Source: Nymphaea colorata
Taxonomy: Eukaryota; Streptophyta; Magnoliopsida; Nymphaeales; Nymphaeaceae
Assembly: GCF_008831285.2 (NCBI RefSeq)
Contig: NC_045149.1
Span: forward strand, 11,184,417 to 11,248,416
DNA: 64,000 nucleotides
Reading direction: 5' to 3'
Each line of letters opens with the position of its first letter. Position 1 is the stretch's first letter. The notes beneath the pieces were generated by a model. It saw only the letters and a list, made by a program, of their open reading frames with translations, had not been told where the DNA came from and ran no database searches. Below, piece by piece: positions 62,281 through 64,000 of this stretch. A program made the position numbers and the translations under genes.

Positions 62281-63540
62281 AGTATGGGGCACATATTCAA
62301 ACAACCACACTCTCTTTTAATGTCATCAATTATTTGAGAGGATGACCTTTTGTAAATCTTTCTGCTAGTTGCTTTGCACTCTTATGACATATCAAGTTCT
62401 CTCGTTTGAACTTTTTAATGAACATAATGACAGTCAATTTCTATATATTTTATCTGTTCATAAAAAAATAGAGTTCAGTGCTATGCATACTGATGTTTGT
62501 TGTTGAAATGCATAGGAATGAATGATCGAATTAATAGAAAGTATATCTTGAACCGATGTTTTACCCTAATCAGTTCATTTGCAGTGGAGTTCACTGCTAT
62601 GGGTACCACTGTTTGGTTGACAGTTGACCTAGATGCTCTATTGCTTTTTGCTCTTCTAGGATACAAGTTTGTCTCCAACATAGGCACAGTAATCAGTCAT
62701 AGACTTTCTATTTGGACTGCTAGCCCAGCCTACATCTGAATAGCCTCGGTTATCTGCATTTACATTTGCCTTGTACCGCAAGTCTTGACCTGGACTTTTC
62801 TTCAAATACTTCAAAATCCTGTCAAGAGCCTTTACATGAATTGCTTTGGGAGAATGCAAATGTTAACTTACTAAGTTGACTATATATTGATATCTGGCCT
62901 AGTGACAGTGTGTTATATCAACTTAGACTTCTTTAGAGTTGTTGTTCTTGCCTTTATCAAGTTGGATCTTGGGCTCTATAGGTGCGTTTGCACGTCTTGA
63001 TCCCATTTTCCCAGTTTCTTTCAATAAGTTAAAATACACTTGCATTGAGATAAAAATAAGCTCTTTTGTTTGGCAATTTCAACATTGAAAAATATTCTAG
63101 CCTTACCAAGTACTTTATTTTGAATAATTTATGTAAACAAAATTTAGTCTGAGTCATATCCTGATCATCATTACCTATAATAATTATGTCATCTAGATAA
63201 GTTAAAACCATAAAAGCCTTACCATTGGTTCTTATAATAAACATAGAATTGTTACAGTAACATTTGATGAAAGTTCAGAGCACCATTCCGTTTATACTAC
63301 TATGCCTCTCAGATTAACTCATCCAATAAATGGACTTCCTGAGTTTGCATACAAGGTTAGGGGTTCCTGCCATAGTGTCATGGTAATTGTTGCATACAGA
63401 TTTCTTCCTTTTAAGTCCCTTATAAAAAGGCATTCTTGACATCTAGTGGAAATAGAGGCCAATCAAAATTATAGAAAATAAATAAAAGGATTCTAATGAT
63501 ATTCATTTTGGCTACTAGGACAAAGGTCTCTTCTAGTACC
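62281..63540 (-). pseudogene. Ty1/copia pol remnant: reverse transcriptase and RNase H
   Basis: Minus-strand order is correct for a copia pol gene. At 63538-63421: VLEETFVLVAKMNIIRILLF then IFYNFDWPLFPLDVKNAFL, then a stop. At about 63340-63250: LRKSIYWMS. At 63244-63029: FMVLTYLDDIIIIGNDDQD then FKIKYLVRLEYFSML, with the catalytic YLDD box. At 62859-62656: KALDRILKYLKKSPGQDLRY then GYSDVGWASSPNRKSMTDYC. At 62640-62540: RNase H-like remnants (...NSTANELIRVK). At about 62450-62330: a IEIDCHYVH...VQTRELDMS tail. Frameshifts and stops make it inactive. The upstream half of RT, integrase and gag are absent: the sequence stops resembling copia beyond 63540. Confidence 0.85.
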
Positions 63541-63541
63541 T

Positions 63542-64000
63542 ATATTAGCATTTGCGTTGATCTCAATCAGTTTTGGGTTCTCACCATTAAGCTCAGAGCA
63601 TTTATGTCTCTCTCTCTTCTTTAACCAGGTCCTCTTTAAAGAGGACTCAATTTTCAAGGAGCAATAACTAGACTGGTCAAATTCACCTAACCTACTTAAC
63701 CCAAGTAGGTTTGACCCGGGTGCACCCAAAAGTGGTGCCAATTCCAGCTAGGTTCGGTCAGCATGGACTCAACACAGTCAAAACGTAAGTTTGTCTCATG
63801 ATCCAATTAATAGACGAAAATAGACTTTGACCGAACCAAACTCACTTTGACTAAACTCAGTCAAAGTACAATTTAGCTCAATTAAGAGCTTTCTTGACTT
63901 AAATTTATCAAATTACCTCAAACAAAGTCAAACTACTCGCAAATGAGCTTTGACTTTGGTCAATTTGGACAATTTTGCCCTTTTGTGGTCAAATTGATAT
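63542..64000. other. TTGAC/GTCAA-rich stretch at the right edge
   Basis: About ten TTGAC or GTCAA words occur in the last 330 bases (for example at 63676, 63709, 63823, 63846, 63861, 63895, 63926, 63950, 63957). TTGAC is the core of the WRKY-factor W-box, but this density with GACTAAACTCAGTCAAAG-type near-repeats looks more like a degenerate internal repeat. It replaces the expected upstream part of the copia pol. No gene seen. Confidence 0.4.

Overview
This is nuclear DNA from a seed plant, most likely a flowering plant. It is AT-rich and intron-bearing, carries one classic plant multigene-family member on each side of a wide repeat field, and is full of Ty1/copia, LINE and small non-autonomous DNA-transposon (MITE) remnants. 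I see no bacterial, organellar or viral layout, no CRISPR array, and no tRNA or rRNA gene that I could support by eye.

Two genes are convincing, both on the + strand. (1) 15632-30092 is a complete four-exon gene for a type-1 serine/threonine protein phosphatase catalytic subunit (TOPP/PP1c, 328 aa predicted). It has two very large introns (about 7.2 and 6.2 kb) loaded with MITEs, and a last coding exon of only seven codons. (2) 41492-43081 is an intronless, G+C-rich PHT1-type high-affinity phosphate transporter of 529 aa. Upstream of it are two sequences matching the PHR-binding P1BS consensus, one of them just before a TATA-like motif.

Layout: 1-1431, 5' part of a decayed minus-strand copia element with primer-binding site, gag, zinc knuckle and protease start. 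1432-6290, spacer with a hAT-like MITE, a tandem repeat and a CT/TG-rich block. 6291-13441, a diverged tandem duplication whose units end inside a LINE reverse transcriptase; the second copy runs on into more RT up to about 14000. 14391-15600, MITE and phosphatase leader. 15632-30092, phosphatase gene. 30093-40700, repeat-rich intergenic DNA (hAT MITEs, tandem duplications, a twin compound microsatellite). 40766-43081, phosphate transporter with its upstream region. 43100-56300, intergenic DNA with more MITEs, a possible transposon-flanked GC-rich exon-like block (47307-48784), LTR fragments and a CACTA-like terminus (55146). 56640-57783, minus-strand LINE RT remnant. 57790-61950, mostly featureless AT-rich DNA. 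61950-63540, 3' half of a minus-strand copia element (RT, RNase H, LTR-like end), joined to a TTGAC-rich stretch at the right edge.

The two genes show no functional link beyond proximity. The most informative material is the repeat structure: a hAT-like family carrying a conserved 18-bp perfect palindrome (at least nine related copies), several MITEs with legible target-site duplications, and a triplicated sequence that has created a second candidate splice acceptor for the phosphatase's last exon. I did not find a convincing new biological system.
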